Below, piece after piece: positions 26,502 through 35,665 of a DNA stretch of 52,374 bases (position 1 is its first letter; every line of letters starts with the position of its first letter). The stretch spans positions 1-52,374 of the forward strand of contig PALD01000051.1 in the NCBI GenBank assembly GCA_002710685.1. The letters are read 5' to 3'. The DNA is from Cytophagaceae bacterium (GTDB taxonomy: Bacteria; Bacteroidota; Bacteroidia; Flavobacteriales; Flavobacteriaceae). Under the pieces are notes generated by a model. The model did not search any database. It saw only the letters and a list, made by a program, of their open reading frames with translations, and was not told the DNA's origin. The translations under genes and the position numbers were made by a program.

Positions 26502-28277
26502 ATGTTAAAATCAAAATCTTACCCTAAGGTGGGTATACGGCCTATTATTGATGGCAGGCTGGGAGGGGTGCGCGAATCCCTTGAATACAAGACCATGACC
26601 ATGGCAAAGACCGTCGCAAAACTATATAGTGAAACACTACGATATCCTGATGGCAGCCCCGTGCAGTGCGTGATTGCCGATAGCTGTATAGGCGGTGTGC
26701 GGGAGGCTGTGGAGTGTGAGGAAAAATTTAAAAATGATAATGTAGGACTCACCCTTTCAGTTACTCCATGCTGGGCCTATGGCACTGAAACAATGGATGT
26801 TGACCCGCTAATGCCCAAGGCTATCTGGGGCTTTAACGGTACCGAAAGACCTGGGAGCGTATATCTGGCAGCAACACTTGCCGCCCACAATCAAAAAGGG
26901 CTACCGGCCTTTGGCATTTACGGGCAGGATGTGCAGGACCTGGATGATAACTCAATTCCCAAGGATGTGGAAGAGAAGCTTTTGGCTTTCGCCAAAGCTG
27001 GTCTCGCGGTAGCCATTATGAGGCGAAAATCATATCTCGCAATAGGGAGCGTTTCCATGGGGATTGTAGGTTCGGCGATTGATGCAGATTTCTTTCAGGA
27101 TTTTTTAGGCATGCGCAATGAATATGTTGATTCTAGCGAAGTCTTGCGCCGGGTAGAGCAAAATATCTATGATGGGAATGAATTTGAAAAAGCGCTCGCA
27201 TGGACGCAAAAACATTGTAAAGAAGGTGAGGATTTTAACGAAGATCATAAGCAACGTTCTCGTGAGCAAAAAGATAAAGACTGGGAATTCGTGGTCAAGA
27301 TGACCTTGATAATCAAAGACCTGATGCAAGGGAATCCTAAATTAAAGGAAATAGGTTTTGGGGAAGAAGCACACGGTCATGAGGCTATAGTTTCCGGTTT
27401 TCAGGGACAGAGGCAATGGACTGATTTTCTGCCCAATGGCGATTTCGCGGAAGCGATTCTCAATTCATCTTTTGATTGGAACGGTAAGCGTGCCCCATTT
27501 ATGGTTGCCACCGAGAATGATTCATTGAATGGTATTTCAATGTTGTTCAATTATCTATTGACAAATACGGCACAGATTTTTGCTGATGTCCGCACGTTCT
27601 GGAGCCCGGATGCGGTAGAACGTGTAACGGGATGGAAGCCAGAAGGAAAAGCATCCTCAGGATTTATCCACTTGATAAATTCAGGTTCGGCCACCCTTGA
27701 TGGTACGGGAAAGCAAAAAAAAGATGGAAACCCTGTGATGAAACCTTACTGGGAAATCACGGATGATGAGGTACAGGATTGCCTGGATGCGACCAATTGG
27801 TATCCTGCAAATCTTGGATATTTTAGAGGTGGCGGCTATTCTTCGAACTACCTTTCAGAAGGAAACATGCCCGTCACCATGTGCAGGATAAACCTCACTA
27901 AAGGGATTGGTCCGGTTTTGCAAATCGCTGAAGGCTGGACGGTTTCCCTGCCTGAAAATGTGCATAAAATACTGGATGAGCGTACTGACAGGACATGGCC
28001 CACAACATGGTTTGTACCTAGACTTGACGATAGCAAACCTGCATTTAAAAAGGTCTATGACGTGATGAATAATTGGGGGTCTAATCATGGTGCGATTTCT
28101 TATGGCCACATAGGCGGTGATTTGATAACGCTGGCATCCATGCTTAGGATTCCGGTTTGTATGCATAATGTACCTGATGAAGATATTTTTAGACCTACTG
28201 CCTGGAATTCTTTTGGTACAGATAAAGAAGGATCAGATTATAGGGCCTGTAATGTTTATGGACCGCTGTATAGCTAA
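26502..28277 (+). CDS. fucI: L-fucose / D-arabinose isomerase
   Basis: Cytoplasmic Mn-dependent ketol isomerase; FucI interconverts L-fucose with L-fuculose and D-arabinose with D-ribulose. 591 residues, normal FucI length. Seen: the opening [34 protein letters not shown], active-site [26 protein letters not shown] with the metal-ligand His, and [23 protein letters not shown]. It is followed 20 bases later by a FucP-like permease and then a ribulokinase-like kinase. No fuculose-1-phosphate aldolase is present in the window, so the D-arabinose reaction fits better than L-fucose catabolism; this substrate choice is inference. Confidence 0.92.
   Translation: MLKSKSYPKVGIRPIIDGRLGGVRESLEYKTMTMAKTVAKLYSETLRYPDGSPVQCVIADSCIGGVREAVECEEKFKNDNVGLTLSVTPCWAYGTETMDVDPLMPKAIWGFNGTERPGSVYLAATLAAHNQKGLPAFGIYGQDVQDLDDNSIPKDVEEKLLAFAKAGLAVAIMRRKSYLAIGSVSMGIVGSAIDADFFQDFLGMRNEYVDSSEVLRRVEQNIYDGNEFEKALAWTQKHCKEGEDFNEDHKQRSREQKDKDWEFVVKMTLIIKDLMQGNPKLKEIGFGEEAHGHEAIVSGFQGQRQWTDFLPNGDFAEAILNSSFDWNGKRAPFMVATENDSLNGISMLFNYLLTNTAQIFADVRTFWSPDAVERVTGWKPEGKASSGFIHLINSGSATLDGTGKQKKDGNPVMKPYWEITDDEVQDCLDATNWYPANLGYFRGGGYSSNYLSEGNMPVTMCRINLTKGIGPVLQIAEGWTVSLPENVHKILDERTDRTWPTTWFVPRLDDSKPAFKKVYDVMNNWGSNHGAISYGHIGGDLITLASMLRIPVCMHNVPDEDIFRPTAWNSFGTDKEGSDYRACNVYGPLYS
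26977..26999. repeat. Dispersed palindrome, TTTGGC-TTTC-GCCAAA (in fucI)
   Basis: Arms AGCTTTTGGC and GCCAAAGCT around TTTC, perfect except for one bulged T. It lies in the fucI coding sequence, reading LAFAKA. Confidence 0.55.
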
Positions 28278-28297
28278 AGCAAAAATACATTGAGACA

Positions 28298-29599
28298 ATG
28301 ACAACACAATCCAAAAAATCCTTGATAACCCCCGGCAATAAATGGCCTTTTATCCTGGTGACAAGTCTTTTTTTCCTGTGGGGATTGGCAAACAATATGA
28401 CTGATACGCTGCTGGCAGCCTTTAAGCGTATCATGAGCATGACCGATTTTCAGACTTCCTGGATACAAATGGCCTTTTATGGTTCTTATTTCCTTTTAGC
28501 TCTACCTGCTGCAATTTTGATTAAAAGGTATACCTATAAAACAGGGGTTCTTGTAGGATTGGGACTTTTTATTTTCGGTGCTATTTTATTTTATCCTGCG
28601 AGTATAACCATGATGTACGGTCATTTTTTGGCAGCATTATTCATCCTTGCGGGAGGGCTTTCTATTTTAGAAACGGCGGCAAATCCCTATATAATTGCCA
28701 TGGGGCCTGAAGAAACCGGGACTCGCAGGCTTAACTGGGCACAATCCTTTAATCCCATTGGCTCAATTTCAGGGGTATTGCTCAGCAAGGTCTTTATTCT
28801 TTCTCACCTCAATCTAAGTAGTGCGGCAGATAGGGCACAGATGAGTAGTGAAGAGTTAACAGCGATTCAATCGGAAGAGTTGACATCGGTTATGGGTACG
28901 TATGTGGGAGTAGCTTTTGTCCTAATCATAATATGGGTTTTGGTGAAATTCACAAAAATGCCAAAAGCCTCTGACGAAGAAAATAAGATTGATCTGCTAC
29001 CCAGTTTAAAGAGATTAATCAAGAATCCTAATTATAAATGGTCTGTTGTGGCCCAGTTTTTCTATATGGGAGCACAGATTGGAGTTTGGTCTTATACCAT
29101 TAGATATGTGATGCAGGAATTATCTCTTAATGAAGACGACTCTTCTACATACTATTTAGCGTCACTGGTGCTATTTTCCGTCTCGCGCTTTATTTTCACT
29201 GGACTGATGAAGTTTTTCACCCCTAGAATTTTGTTGTTGATTAGCGCCCTGGGAGGCGGAATTTGCACTTTGATCGTGATTTATGGTTCTGGAATATCAG
29301 GGGTTATAGCGCTGGTATGTATCTCTGGCTTTATGTCACTAATGTTCCCTACGATTTATGGTCTAGGGATGACAAGGTTGGGAAAAGATGCTAAAATAGG
29401 AGGTTCAGGATTGATTATGGCAATCTTGGGAGGAGCAGTGCTCACAGCTGTTCAAGGCCAGATTTCCGATATCACCCAGAGTATAAACCTATCTTTTTAC
29501 ATGCCGCTTTTCTGCTTTGTCGTCGTGGCAATCTATGCACTTTATCAACGTAAGCTAGAAAAAAATAGAACTCCTGTAATTGCACGATATGAAGCATAA
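28298..29599 (+). CDS. fucP: FucP-like sugar:proton symporter (FHS family MFS)
   Basis: Inner-membrane permease of 433 residues with 12 predicted helices. FucP marks are clear: SLFFLWGLANNMTDTLL in helix 1, YFLLALPAAILIKRYTYK, GLSILETAANPYI, RRLNWAQSFNPIGSISG and GLGMTRLGKDAKIGGSGLIMAILGGA. E. coli FucP carries both L-fucose and D-arabinose. Here it lies between the isomerase and the kinase and would bring in the monosaccharide released in the periplasm. The downstream kinase start overlaps its last codons. Confidence 0.9.
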   Translation: MTTQSKKSLITPGNKWPFILVTSLFFLWGLANNMTDTLLAAFKRIMSMTDFQTSWIQMAFYGSYFLLALPAAILIKRYTYKTGVLVGLGLFIFGAILFYPASITMMYGHFLAALFILAGGLSILETAANPYIIAMGPEETGTRRLNWAQSFNPIGSISGVLLSKVFILSHLNLSSAADRAQMSSEELTAIQSEELTSVMGTYVGVAFVLIIIWVLVKFTKMPKASDEENKIDLLPSLKRLIKNPNYKWSVVAQFFYMGAQIGVWSYTIRYVMQELSLNEDDSSTYYLASLVLFSVSRFIFTGLMKFFTPRILLLISALGGGICTLIVIYGSGISGVIALVCISGFMSLMFPTIYGLGMTRLGKDAKIGGSGLIMAILGGAVLTAVQGQISDITQSINLSFYMPLFCFVVVAIYALYQRKLEKNRTPVIARYEA

Positions 29600-31286
29600 T
29601 AAAGTATATGTTATTGGTGTTGACTTTGGGACTTCATCGGTACGTGCATTGCTTTTAGATGCACATAACGGGGATGAAATAAATGTGGCCGAAAAACAAT
29701 ATCCCAGATTTAAGATGGGACTGTTCTGTGATGCCTCAAAAAATCAATTTAGGCAGCATCCGCTAGATTATATTGAGAGTTTTGAAAATGTAATGCTTGA
29801 TTTGTTATCAAATGTTCCGCAGGTAATACAGCAAAATATCAAGGCTATTTCCATTGACACCACGGGGTCTACACCCATTGCCATTGATAAACAGGGAAGG
29901 CCATTGGCCCTGCGGGAAGAATTCAAGGATAATCCTAATGCAATGTTCTTTTTATGGAAAGACCATACAGCCCTTGAAGAGGCCAGCATCATTAATGAAT
30001 ATGCCGCTGCAAGCGCCATTAATTACTTAAAGTACTCGGGAGGAATATATTCTTCTGAGTGGTTCTGGGCAAAACTTCTACATGTTCTTAATAGCGATAC
30101 CCAAGTGGGTGAAGCCCTGTACTCATGGGTAGAACATTGTGACTGGATGCCTTTCTTGCTTACAGGTGGTAATGATGTTGCCCAGTTAAAAAGAAGTGTT
30201 TGTGCTGCAGGCCATAAAGCATTATGGGCAGGAGAATTTGGCGGCTATCCACCGCACACATTCTTTGCGGGAATAGATCCTGTACTTGCAAATATTTCTG
30301 ATACCATGCCACCTCAGGTTTATGATGCATCAGAAATTGCAGGAAAACTTAGTGCAGAATGGGCAGGAAAATTAAATCTCTCTCAGGATATTTTAATTGG
30401 TATCGGTGCACTGGATGCACATATGGGCGCCGTAGGGGGAGAGATTGCGCCTGGTTATCTCAGCAAGGTCATGGGGACATCTACCTGTGATATGCTCGTG
30501 GTTCCTCAAAATGATGCAAATAATAAAGAAGTGGTCAACGGCATTTGTGGGCAGGTTAGCGGTTCCATAATTCCAGGTATGATCGGGATGGAAGCAGGCC
30601 AATCGGCATTTGGTGATATTTATCAATGGTTTAAAGAGCTTTTGCTATGGCCCGTAAAATCAATCTCGACCGTGGGTTCTATAGATTTGGCTACAGCCAA
30701 AAAAATACAAAAGGAACTCAGTGAAACCTTATTGAAACAGCTTAGTGAAAAGGCAGCCGGACTGCCTATAGATGAATACTCAGAATTTGCGATAGACTGG
30801 TGGAATGGCCGGCGTACACCAGATGCAAATCAATCCTTGATGGGAGCGATTCACAACCTTAATCTAGGAAGCGATGCCGTAAAAATTTTCAGGAGCCTGG
30901 TTGAGGCAACGTGTTTTGGTTCAAGGATGATAATAGACCGTTTTCTTTCTGAAGGTATTGCCATACATGGACTGATAGGCGTGGGGGGAGTGGCCAAAAA
31001 ATCGCCACTTGTAGCTCAGATGATGGCCGATGTTACCGGGATGAAAATAAAGATTCATAACTCTGATCAAACCTGCGCGCTGGGAGCTTGTTTTTTTGCG
31101 GCCACAATAGCAGGAGAATACGCCAATGTTCAAGAAGCAGTAAAGCAACTAGGGCAAGGTTTTCAGGAAGAATATCATCCTGATATGAAAAAACATGAGC
31201 TTTATAATGTTCGCTATGAGCGCTATAAAAAGCTTTGCCATTTTATAGAAAATGAAACATTAAACCCACAATGCATAACTCAGTAA
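29589..31286 (+). CDS. FGGY-family carbohydrate kinase, ribulokinase (AraB)-like
   Basis: 565 residues from the ATG at 29589, which overlaps the permease end by 11 bases; the upstream TTG at 29580 is a weaker choice. Seen: VIGVDFGTSSVRALLLDA (phosphate-1 motif), IDTTGSTPIAID, WKDHTA, GIGALDAHMGAVGGEI with the catalytic Asp, KVMGTSTCDMLVV, and GVGGVAKKSPLVAQMMADV (adenosine motif). Length and the insertion pattern fit ribulokinases better than L-fuculokinase (about 480 residues). AraB enzymes accept D-ribulose as well as L-ribulose, so FucI plus this kinase would give D-arabinose to D-ribulose to D-ribulose-5-phosphate, entering the pentose phosphate pathway without an aldolase. The substrate is inferred. 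Confidence 0.88.
   Translation: MKHNKVYVIGVDFGTSSVRALLLDAHNGDEINVAEKQYPRFKMGLFCDASKNQFRQHPLDYIESFENVMLDLLSNVPQVIQQNIKAISIDTTGSTPIAIDKQGRPLALREEFKDNPNAMFFLWKDHTALEEASIINEYAAASAINYLKYSGGIYSSEWFWAKLLHVLNSDTQVGEALYSWVEHCDWMPFLLTGGNDVAQLKRSVCAAGHKALWAGEFGGYPPHTFFAGIDPVLANISDTMPPQVYDASEIAGKLSAEWAGKLNLSQDILIGIGALDAHMGAVGGEIAPGYLSKVMGTSTCDMLVVPQNDANNKEVVNGICGQVSGSIIPGMIGMEAGQSAFGDIYQWFKELLLWPVKSISTVGSIDLATAKKIQKELSETLLKQLSEKAAGLPIDEYSEFAIDWWNGRRTPDANQSLMGAIHNLNLGSDAVKIFRSLVEATCFGSRMIIDRFLSEGIAIHGLIGVGGVAKKSPLVAQMMADVTGMKIKIHNSDQTCALGACFFAATIAGEYANVQEAVKQLGQGFQEEYHPDMKKHELYNVRYERYKKLCHFIENETLNPQCITQ
30686..30701. repeat. Dispersed palindrome, TTTGGCT-AC-AGCCAAA (in kinase)
   Basis: 7-bp perfect arms around AC inside the kinase gene, reading LATAK. 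The same core and centre recur at 45008-45031. Confidence 0.55.
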
Positions 31287-33199
31287 CCGTGAGAAACCAC
31301 TTCATTTATATCGTATGTATACTTTTTACAGTAACGGGTGTAAGAGCACAAAAAACGGTGAATACTTCATCTCAACTCCAAAAGATTGCAAGCATTCAAG
31401 ACCTACCAAGATATATTGATGACACTAAATTGCTTCAGGTGTCATCGTATGATACCACGGGGGGAAACAACGATGGCTTTAGTGGCAAGTACTCTTTTAT
31501 TCGCAAAAACCCTGATAGTAGCCTAGTGATTTTTGAAGCTAAGGGAAAAGGGATAATCAATAGGATATGGACGCCAACCCCTACCGAGGATACCCTTGAT
31601 TTTTATTTTGGCAAAAGCCAAGAACCCAATCTTTCGATAAAATTTTCTGATTTGTTCTCGGGTAAGGTTTTTCCTTTTGAAGCACAGCTTTCGGGGAATG
31701 AACTAGGGGGTTATTACTGTTATGTGCCCATACCTTTTAAGGATGGCTGCAAGATAGTTTTTAGGGGCAAGAAGTTAGAATTCTATCAAATTCAGCATCT
31801 GGTTTTACCCAAGAAAACAAAAGTTGAAAATTTTGATTTGAACTCTCGCGATGCCATGCAAAACGCTTTAAAAGACTTACGTGAAAAGTGGGATGAAGTA
31901 GGACGGGATTTTGGAAAAAAGGTGCACACAGACCAACTACTTCAACCGGGAAAGAGCCTCACCATCGCAGAATTAAAACAAGGTGGTAGAATCACGGGGA
32001 TACACATTGAAAATGCCGAATCTTTTGAAGGATTGCACAAGCAGATAGATTTAAAAATCACATGGGATAATGAGCAGTACCCGGCAGTTTATATTCCTAT
32101 TGCTGATTTCTTTGGGTATGCTTTTGGAAAAACGAGCATGCAGTCTTTATTGCTTGGTGTCAAAGAGAATAGGGCATATTCCTATTTGCCCATGCCTTTT
32201 GATGCGAGCGCAAAAATTGAACTTATTTATAGGAAAGGCGATTTTGGCGAAAGCCAAAAAAACATTCCCATAACCGCTGATGTTTTTTACACAACCGCAA
32301 AACGTAATCCCAGGGAAGAAGGCAAACTATACACCTTCTGGAACATGAATAGCAACCCGATCCTAGGCGAGCCGCACGTTTTCCTTAAAGGGAAAGGGAA
32401 AGGGCATTATGTGGCGACATTGCTACAGGCACAGGGGAGAAATCCAGGGATGACCCTTTTTTTTGAAGGTGATGATGTAACCACGATTGATGGTGAGATG
32501 CGAGTGCATGGTACCGGCTCTGAAGATTATTTTAATGGGGGGTGGTATGCGCTTTTAAATAGGTGGGACAAAAAGATAAGCCTGCCTCTACATGGGTCGT
32601 TAGCGTATTCTTTGCCCTATGCACGCACAGGGGGATATAGGCTTTTTATAGGAGATAAAATGCCATTTAATCAATCAATTGAGCATACGATAGAGCACGG
32701 TCCAGAGGATAACTGTATGCCCGTAGATTATATTTCGGTGGCCTTTTATTATGCTGATAAGCCCATAAACACTGAACAAGCTGTGCCCACAAACAAGCTG
32801 ACCAAAGTGTATGTCCCACAAACCTTTATGCTCTATCCCCAGTTGATGAAATATAGCTTTATGGGCAAAGTAGAAACTGACAATGGCCTTTTTATGAGCA
32901 ATCATCATGGTCAGGTACGCATAGATTTAAGTGAGCTGCCCCAGGGTAGGTACAAGTTATATGCTGATATAGACAAATTTCCCGCTGGCGCGGAAGTGAG
33001 CCTGTGGCAAAGACAAAAGCGCGTGGTAGAGAATGTGTCCTTCTATGCGCAGAAAGATGAAAAAGAGGATAAGAAATACTTCTGTGAAATCAATATAGAT
33101 GATTTTAACCAGACGCTTACCATAAGGTTCAAAGAAGAGAATATGAAAAGGAACACGATTAAAATCAACAGGTTGATTTTTGAAAAATCAAATGAATAG
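31271..33199 (+). CDS. GH172 (DUF2961) glycoside hydrolase, enlarged copy 2
   Basis: 642-residue secreted protein (signal ending TVTGVRAQ), about 260 residues longer than its two paralogues. The start overlaps the kinase end by 16 bases; a GTG at 31289 is an alternative. The first part (about 50-190: YSFIRKNPDSSLVIFEAKGKGIINRIWTP, then CYVPIPFKDGCKIVFRG) looks like a first jelly-roll set. The middle has a GIHIENAES sheet set and IADFFGYAFGKTSMQ. FFEGDD and GTGSEDYFNGGW keep the Glu-bearing motifs, but WWGEG is replaced by LFFEG. A C-terminal beta-rich tail (about 540-640) has no counterpart in copies 1 and 3. Probably active with a different specificity or oligomer form. Confidence 0.8.
   Translation: MHNSVTVRNHFIYIVCILFTVTGVRAQKTVNTSSQLQKIASIQDLPRYIDDTKLLQVSSYDTTGGNNDGFSGKYSFIRKNPDSSLVIFEAKGKGIINRIWTPTPTEDTLDFYFGKSQEPNLSIKFSDLFSGKVFPFEAQLSGNELGGYYCYVPIPFKDGCKIVFRGKKLEFYQIQHLVLPKKTKVENFDLNSRDAMQNALKDLREKWDEVGRDFGKKVHTDQLLQPGKSLTIAELKQGGRITGIHIENAESFEGLHKQIDLKITWDNEQYPAVYIPIADFFGYAFGKTSMQSLLLGVKENRAYSYLPMPFDASAKIELIYRKGDFGESQKNIPITADVFYTTAKRNPREEGKLYTFWNMNSNPILGEPHVFLKGKGKGHYVATLLQAQGRNPGMTLFFEGDDVTTIDGEMRVHGTGSEDYFNGGWYALLNRWDKKISLPLHGSLAYSLPYARTGGYRLFIGDKMPFNQSIEHTIEHGPEDNCMPVDYISVAFYYADKPINTEQAVPTNKLTKVYVPQTFMLYPQLMKYSFMGKVETDNGLFMSNHHGQVRIDLSELPQGRYKLYADIDKFPAGAEVSLWQRQKRVVENVSFYAQKDEKEDKKYFCEINIDDFNQTLTIRFKEENMKRNTIKINRLIFEKSNE
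32242..32259. repeat. Dispersed palindrome, TTTTGGC-GAAA-GCCAAAA (in GH172)
   Basis: 7-bp perfect arms around GAAA, reading FGESQK. Similar GGC-GAAA-GCC elements are at 36449, 41819 and 45469. Confidence 0.55.
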
Positions 33200-33222
33200 C
33201 TAACAACAATCACACCGCATAT

Positions 33223-34377
33223 ATGAACAAAACATCTTTAACTATATTTTTTGTGCTTGCCCTGCAAAGTGTATGGGCACAAAATACAGGAACCGAAAAG
33301 GAAATATGGGAACTCAGGGATTACTCATCACAAAGGATTTCCAGCTATGATACAGCAGGCGCTAATGATGATGGCAACTGGAAGGATAAGATAAAACCAG
33401 GAGAAACCCGTACCATAGGTGAGGTTGCAGGCCCGGGGATCATTAAGCATATCTGGATTACCATTGCCAGTAACGAGCGTGACCATCTTAAAAAAATCGT
33501 ATTGAGGATTTACTGGGATGGAGAAGAGAATCCCAGTGTAGAAACACCCATTGGAGATTTTTTTGGTCTGGGTTTAGGTAGGTACTTTATGTATGATTCT
33601 AAATTCTTGTCAGTAGGCTCACAGCGTGCGCTGAATGCCTCATTTCCCATGCCATTTAAAAAATCGGCCAAGATTACGATTACAAGCGAATGTGACAACC
33701 CCATTGATGCTTTTTATTATAATATCGATTGGGAAAAACATTCATCCTTGCCTGATAATATAGGGTATTTTCATGCACAATACCGCCAGTCCCAACCTAC
33801 CGATGGTTGGACCACCAGTTGGCAAGAAAATGGTGATCCTAAAATCAATAATAAGGTAAATGAGGATGGTTCCGGTAATTATACCATTATGGAAGCTAAA
33901 GGGAAAGGCCATTTTATAGGGGTTACCCATAGCATACTGCAAAATCAAGGTGACTGGTGGGGGGAAGGAGATGAAATGATCTATATAGATGGAGCATCAA
34001 AACCACAGATTCATGGTACGGGGGCTGAGGATTACTACTTGGGTGCCTGGTGCTACGGAGGGTGTGGAATAAATCCTTTTGGGGATGCTAGGCCCACGTT
34101 TGATTATGATGAATTTGGTAATCCGCTAAATGGGGGCGATGATAGGGGTGCACAATGGATGGTGTATAGGTTTCATTCAGAATCGCCCGTGGTTTTTAAC
34201 AAAAGCATAAAAATGACCATAGAACATGGTCATGCCAATCACCGCTCAGATAATTATTATACCGTGGGCTACTGGTATCAAACAGAGCCACATATGCCAT
34301 TTCCTACGCTCCCTAGTGTAGAAAGCCGTATACCCGCTTTACAGAATACCGAGGGCCCCACAAGGGGCAAAAATTAA
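33223..34377 (+). CDS. GH172 (DUF2961) glycoside hydrolase, copy 3
   Basis: Secreted 384-residue protein with signal peptide VLALQSVWAQ. The standard GH172 architecture is seen: ISSYDTAGANDDGNW, VAGPGIIKHIWIT, IGDFFGLGLGRYF, SFPMPFKKSAKITI, DWWGEGDEMIYIDG and HGTGAEDYYLGAWCYGG. The Glu of WWGEG and the Glu of GTGAED are 21 residues apart, as recalled for the catalytic pair of the characterised family member. It keeps the YWYQTEPHMPFPTLPS ending shared with copy 1. It follows copy 2 by 23 bases. Candidate exo-alpha-D-arabinofuranosidase or alpha-fructofuranosidase-type enzyme; sequence alone cannot separate these. Confidence 0.88.
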   Translation: MNKTSLTIFFVLALQSVWAQNTGTEKEIWELRDYSSQRISSYDTAGANDDGNWKDKIKPGETRTIGEVAGPGIIKHIWITIASNERDHLKKIVLRIYWDGEENPSVETPIGDFFGLGLGRYFMYDSKFLSVGSQRALNASFPMPFKKSAKITITSECDNPIDAFYYNIDWEKHSSLPDNIGYFHAQYRQSQPTDGWTTSWQENGDPKINNKVNEDGSGNYTIMEAKGKGHFIGVTHSILQNQGDWWGEGDEMIYIDGASKPQIHGTGAEDYYLGAWCYGGCGINPFGDARPTFDYDEFGNPLNGGDDRGAQWMVYRFHSESPVVFNKSIKMTIEHGHANHRSDNYYTVGYWYQTEPHMPFPTLPSVESRIPALQNTEGPTRGKN

Positions 34378-34381
34378 GTTG

Positions 34382-35461
34382 ATGAGATACAGTCATGTGA
34401 TTATATATGCAATGTTGTTGACATCCATGTTTTATGGACAAGAAATCAATACGGTAAACTGGATACGTCCTAACCATAATAATGATGCCCCCGTTTGGGG
34501 AATTAAAGGAGGTATCGTTCTTGCACTTTGGCCCGCAGCAGTTGAGAATACCGCAAAGGAAAATATAGGAGGACCCCGTGGACTTTTTAGGATGGGATAT
34601 GAACGTAATGGACAGGTTTATCTTATCAATTTTATCGCTGTAGAACCTGTGGTAGATGGCAAAATGGAATTTAGCGAGATTTCTCCCTCTTTAGTAGATA
34701 ACAAATGGGGCAAACTCATGTGGGCAGGAGCTGATGAGAAAATGTCCTACTACCTTCCCCTGGCAAATACAAGAGGAGTGATTTCACATCCTGTGCAGGG
34801 AGACAATACTATTGAAGAGCTTACTTTTTTCATTTACATGGAAAAATTTCAGAATGGCGCCCATCCCTATCTCAAAGTAAGCTTAAGAAGCGATAGGCCC
34901 GATGAAATAGGGTTTCAAATTTTTCATCATAAAAATAGTGCTAAAATGGAAAGGTGTGCATTAACAGCTACGATGGGTAATTATAGCCGGGCCAGACGAT
35001 TATATTTAAAAAACAAAGTGATAAAAAGCGAGGAAATCTATGCGGACTATGATGATATACATTTTATAGAAAAAGAAGAATATCCCGTGTCCCAGATGAT
35101 GACTGATGAACAAGGAAATCCCATTGTCGTCATAGGTACCAATGAAAGTTTTGATACCTTGTCTTCCTGGCCATCAACCCTTGATTATCAAACCCGGAGT
35201 TCCTGGAGATATAGACCATCTTTTAGAGTAACCCAATATTGGAGAAAGGGCGATAAATATGATGAATCCTTAAGGGTAAGGGTGAATGGTAGGAGCTATT
35301 ATTGGGCAGGAGGAAGCAAGTCAAGAAAAGACTATATCGCCATTCCCGGTGGTCCTGCTTTTGAGAATTTTGAGCTCCGTGAAAAATATTATCCAGGGCA
35401 ACAATTTTATTATGGAATTTCTACAGGTAATATATCTGATATACTATCTATTAATCCTTAA
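34382..35461 (+). CDS. Secreted protein of unknown function in the GH172 operon
   Basis: I do not recognise this family. It has 359 residues from the ATG at 34382 (a TTG one codon upstream is the other option), 4 bases after the third GH172 stop. The signal peptide ends at SMFYGQE. The mature part is mixed beta/aromatic-rich: NWIRPNHNNDAPVWGIKGGIVLALWPA, EKMSYYLPLANTRGVISHPV, YLKVSLRSDRPDEIGFQIFHHKNS, then SSWRYRPSFRVTQYWRKGDKYDESLRVRVNGRSYYWAGGS. The beta-rich pattern could be a carbohydrate-binding or lyase/hydrolase-like sandwich. As the last gene before a new LacI-controlled promoter it closes the first transcription unit of this locus and is a candidate new enzyme or binding protein. Confidence 0.75.
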   Translation: MRYSHVIIYAMLLTSMFYGQEINTVNWIRPNHNNDAPVWGIKGGIVLALWPAAVENTAKENIGGPRGLFRMGYERNGQVYLINFIAVEPVVDGKMEFSEISPSLVDNKWGKLMWAGADEKMSYYLPLANTRGVISHPVQGDNTIEELTFFIYMEKFQNGAHPYLKVSLRSDRPDEIGFQIFHHKNSAKMERCALTATMGNYSRARRLYLKNKVIKSEEIYADYDDIHFIEKEEYPVSQMMTDEQGNPIVVIGTNESFDTLSSWPSTLDYQTRSSWRYRPSFRVTQYWRKGDKYDESLRVRVNGRSYYWAGGSKSRKDYIAIPGGPAFENFELREKYYPGQQFYYGISTGNISDILSINP

Positions 35462-35534
35462 TTATAAATAACAAAACTTTGAATTTTTTTAGAATATGAT
35501 AATATTTAAATTAAATAATAGAATTAATGTATAT

Positions 35535-35548
35535 TTTAATCGATTAAA
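35535..35548. promoter_or_regulatory. LacI operator O3 at the susC promoter
   Basis: Perfect palindrome TTTAATCGATTAAA. It overlaps the minus-7 box TAAATTTG (35545-35552), the same arrangement as at the GH172 promoter. Confidence 0.72.
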
Positions 35549-35552
35549 TTTG
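35545..35552 (+). promoter_or_regulatory. Candidate promoter minus-7 box of the second susCD operon
   Basis: TAAATTTG matches TAnnTTTG. It lies 163 bases before the susC ATG and is partly covered by operator O3. Confidence 0.5.
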
Positions 35553-35645
35553 TTTATTCAATAAATATTTTTACTTTTAAAATCGTTAAAGAAATGTTAT
35601 TGCCCATAGCCCCGTTTACAAGAAACCTACAAAAATTATATTTAA

Positions 35646-35665
35646 TTATTTAATCGTTTAAATAA
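35646..35665. promoter_or_regulatory. LacI operator O4 in the susC leader
   Basis: 20-bp inverted repeat around ATCGTT with one central mismatch; core TTTAATCGTTTAAA is identical to operator O2. It lies 111 bases downstream of O3, within the transcribed leader, and could act as a roadblock or looping partner. Confidence 0.65.

Noticed and set aside
26502..31286. L-fucose catabolic operon
   Set aside because: Not excluded, but no fuculose-1-phosphate aldolase or alpha-L-fucosidase (GH29/GH95) is present, and the kinase looks like ribulokinase, so D-arabinose is preferred.
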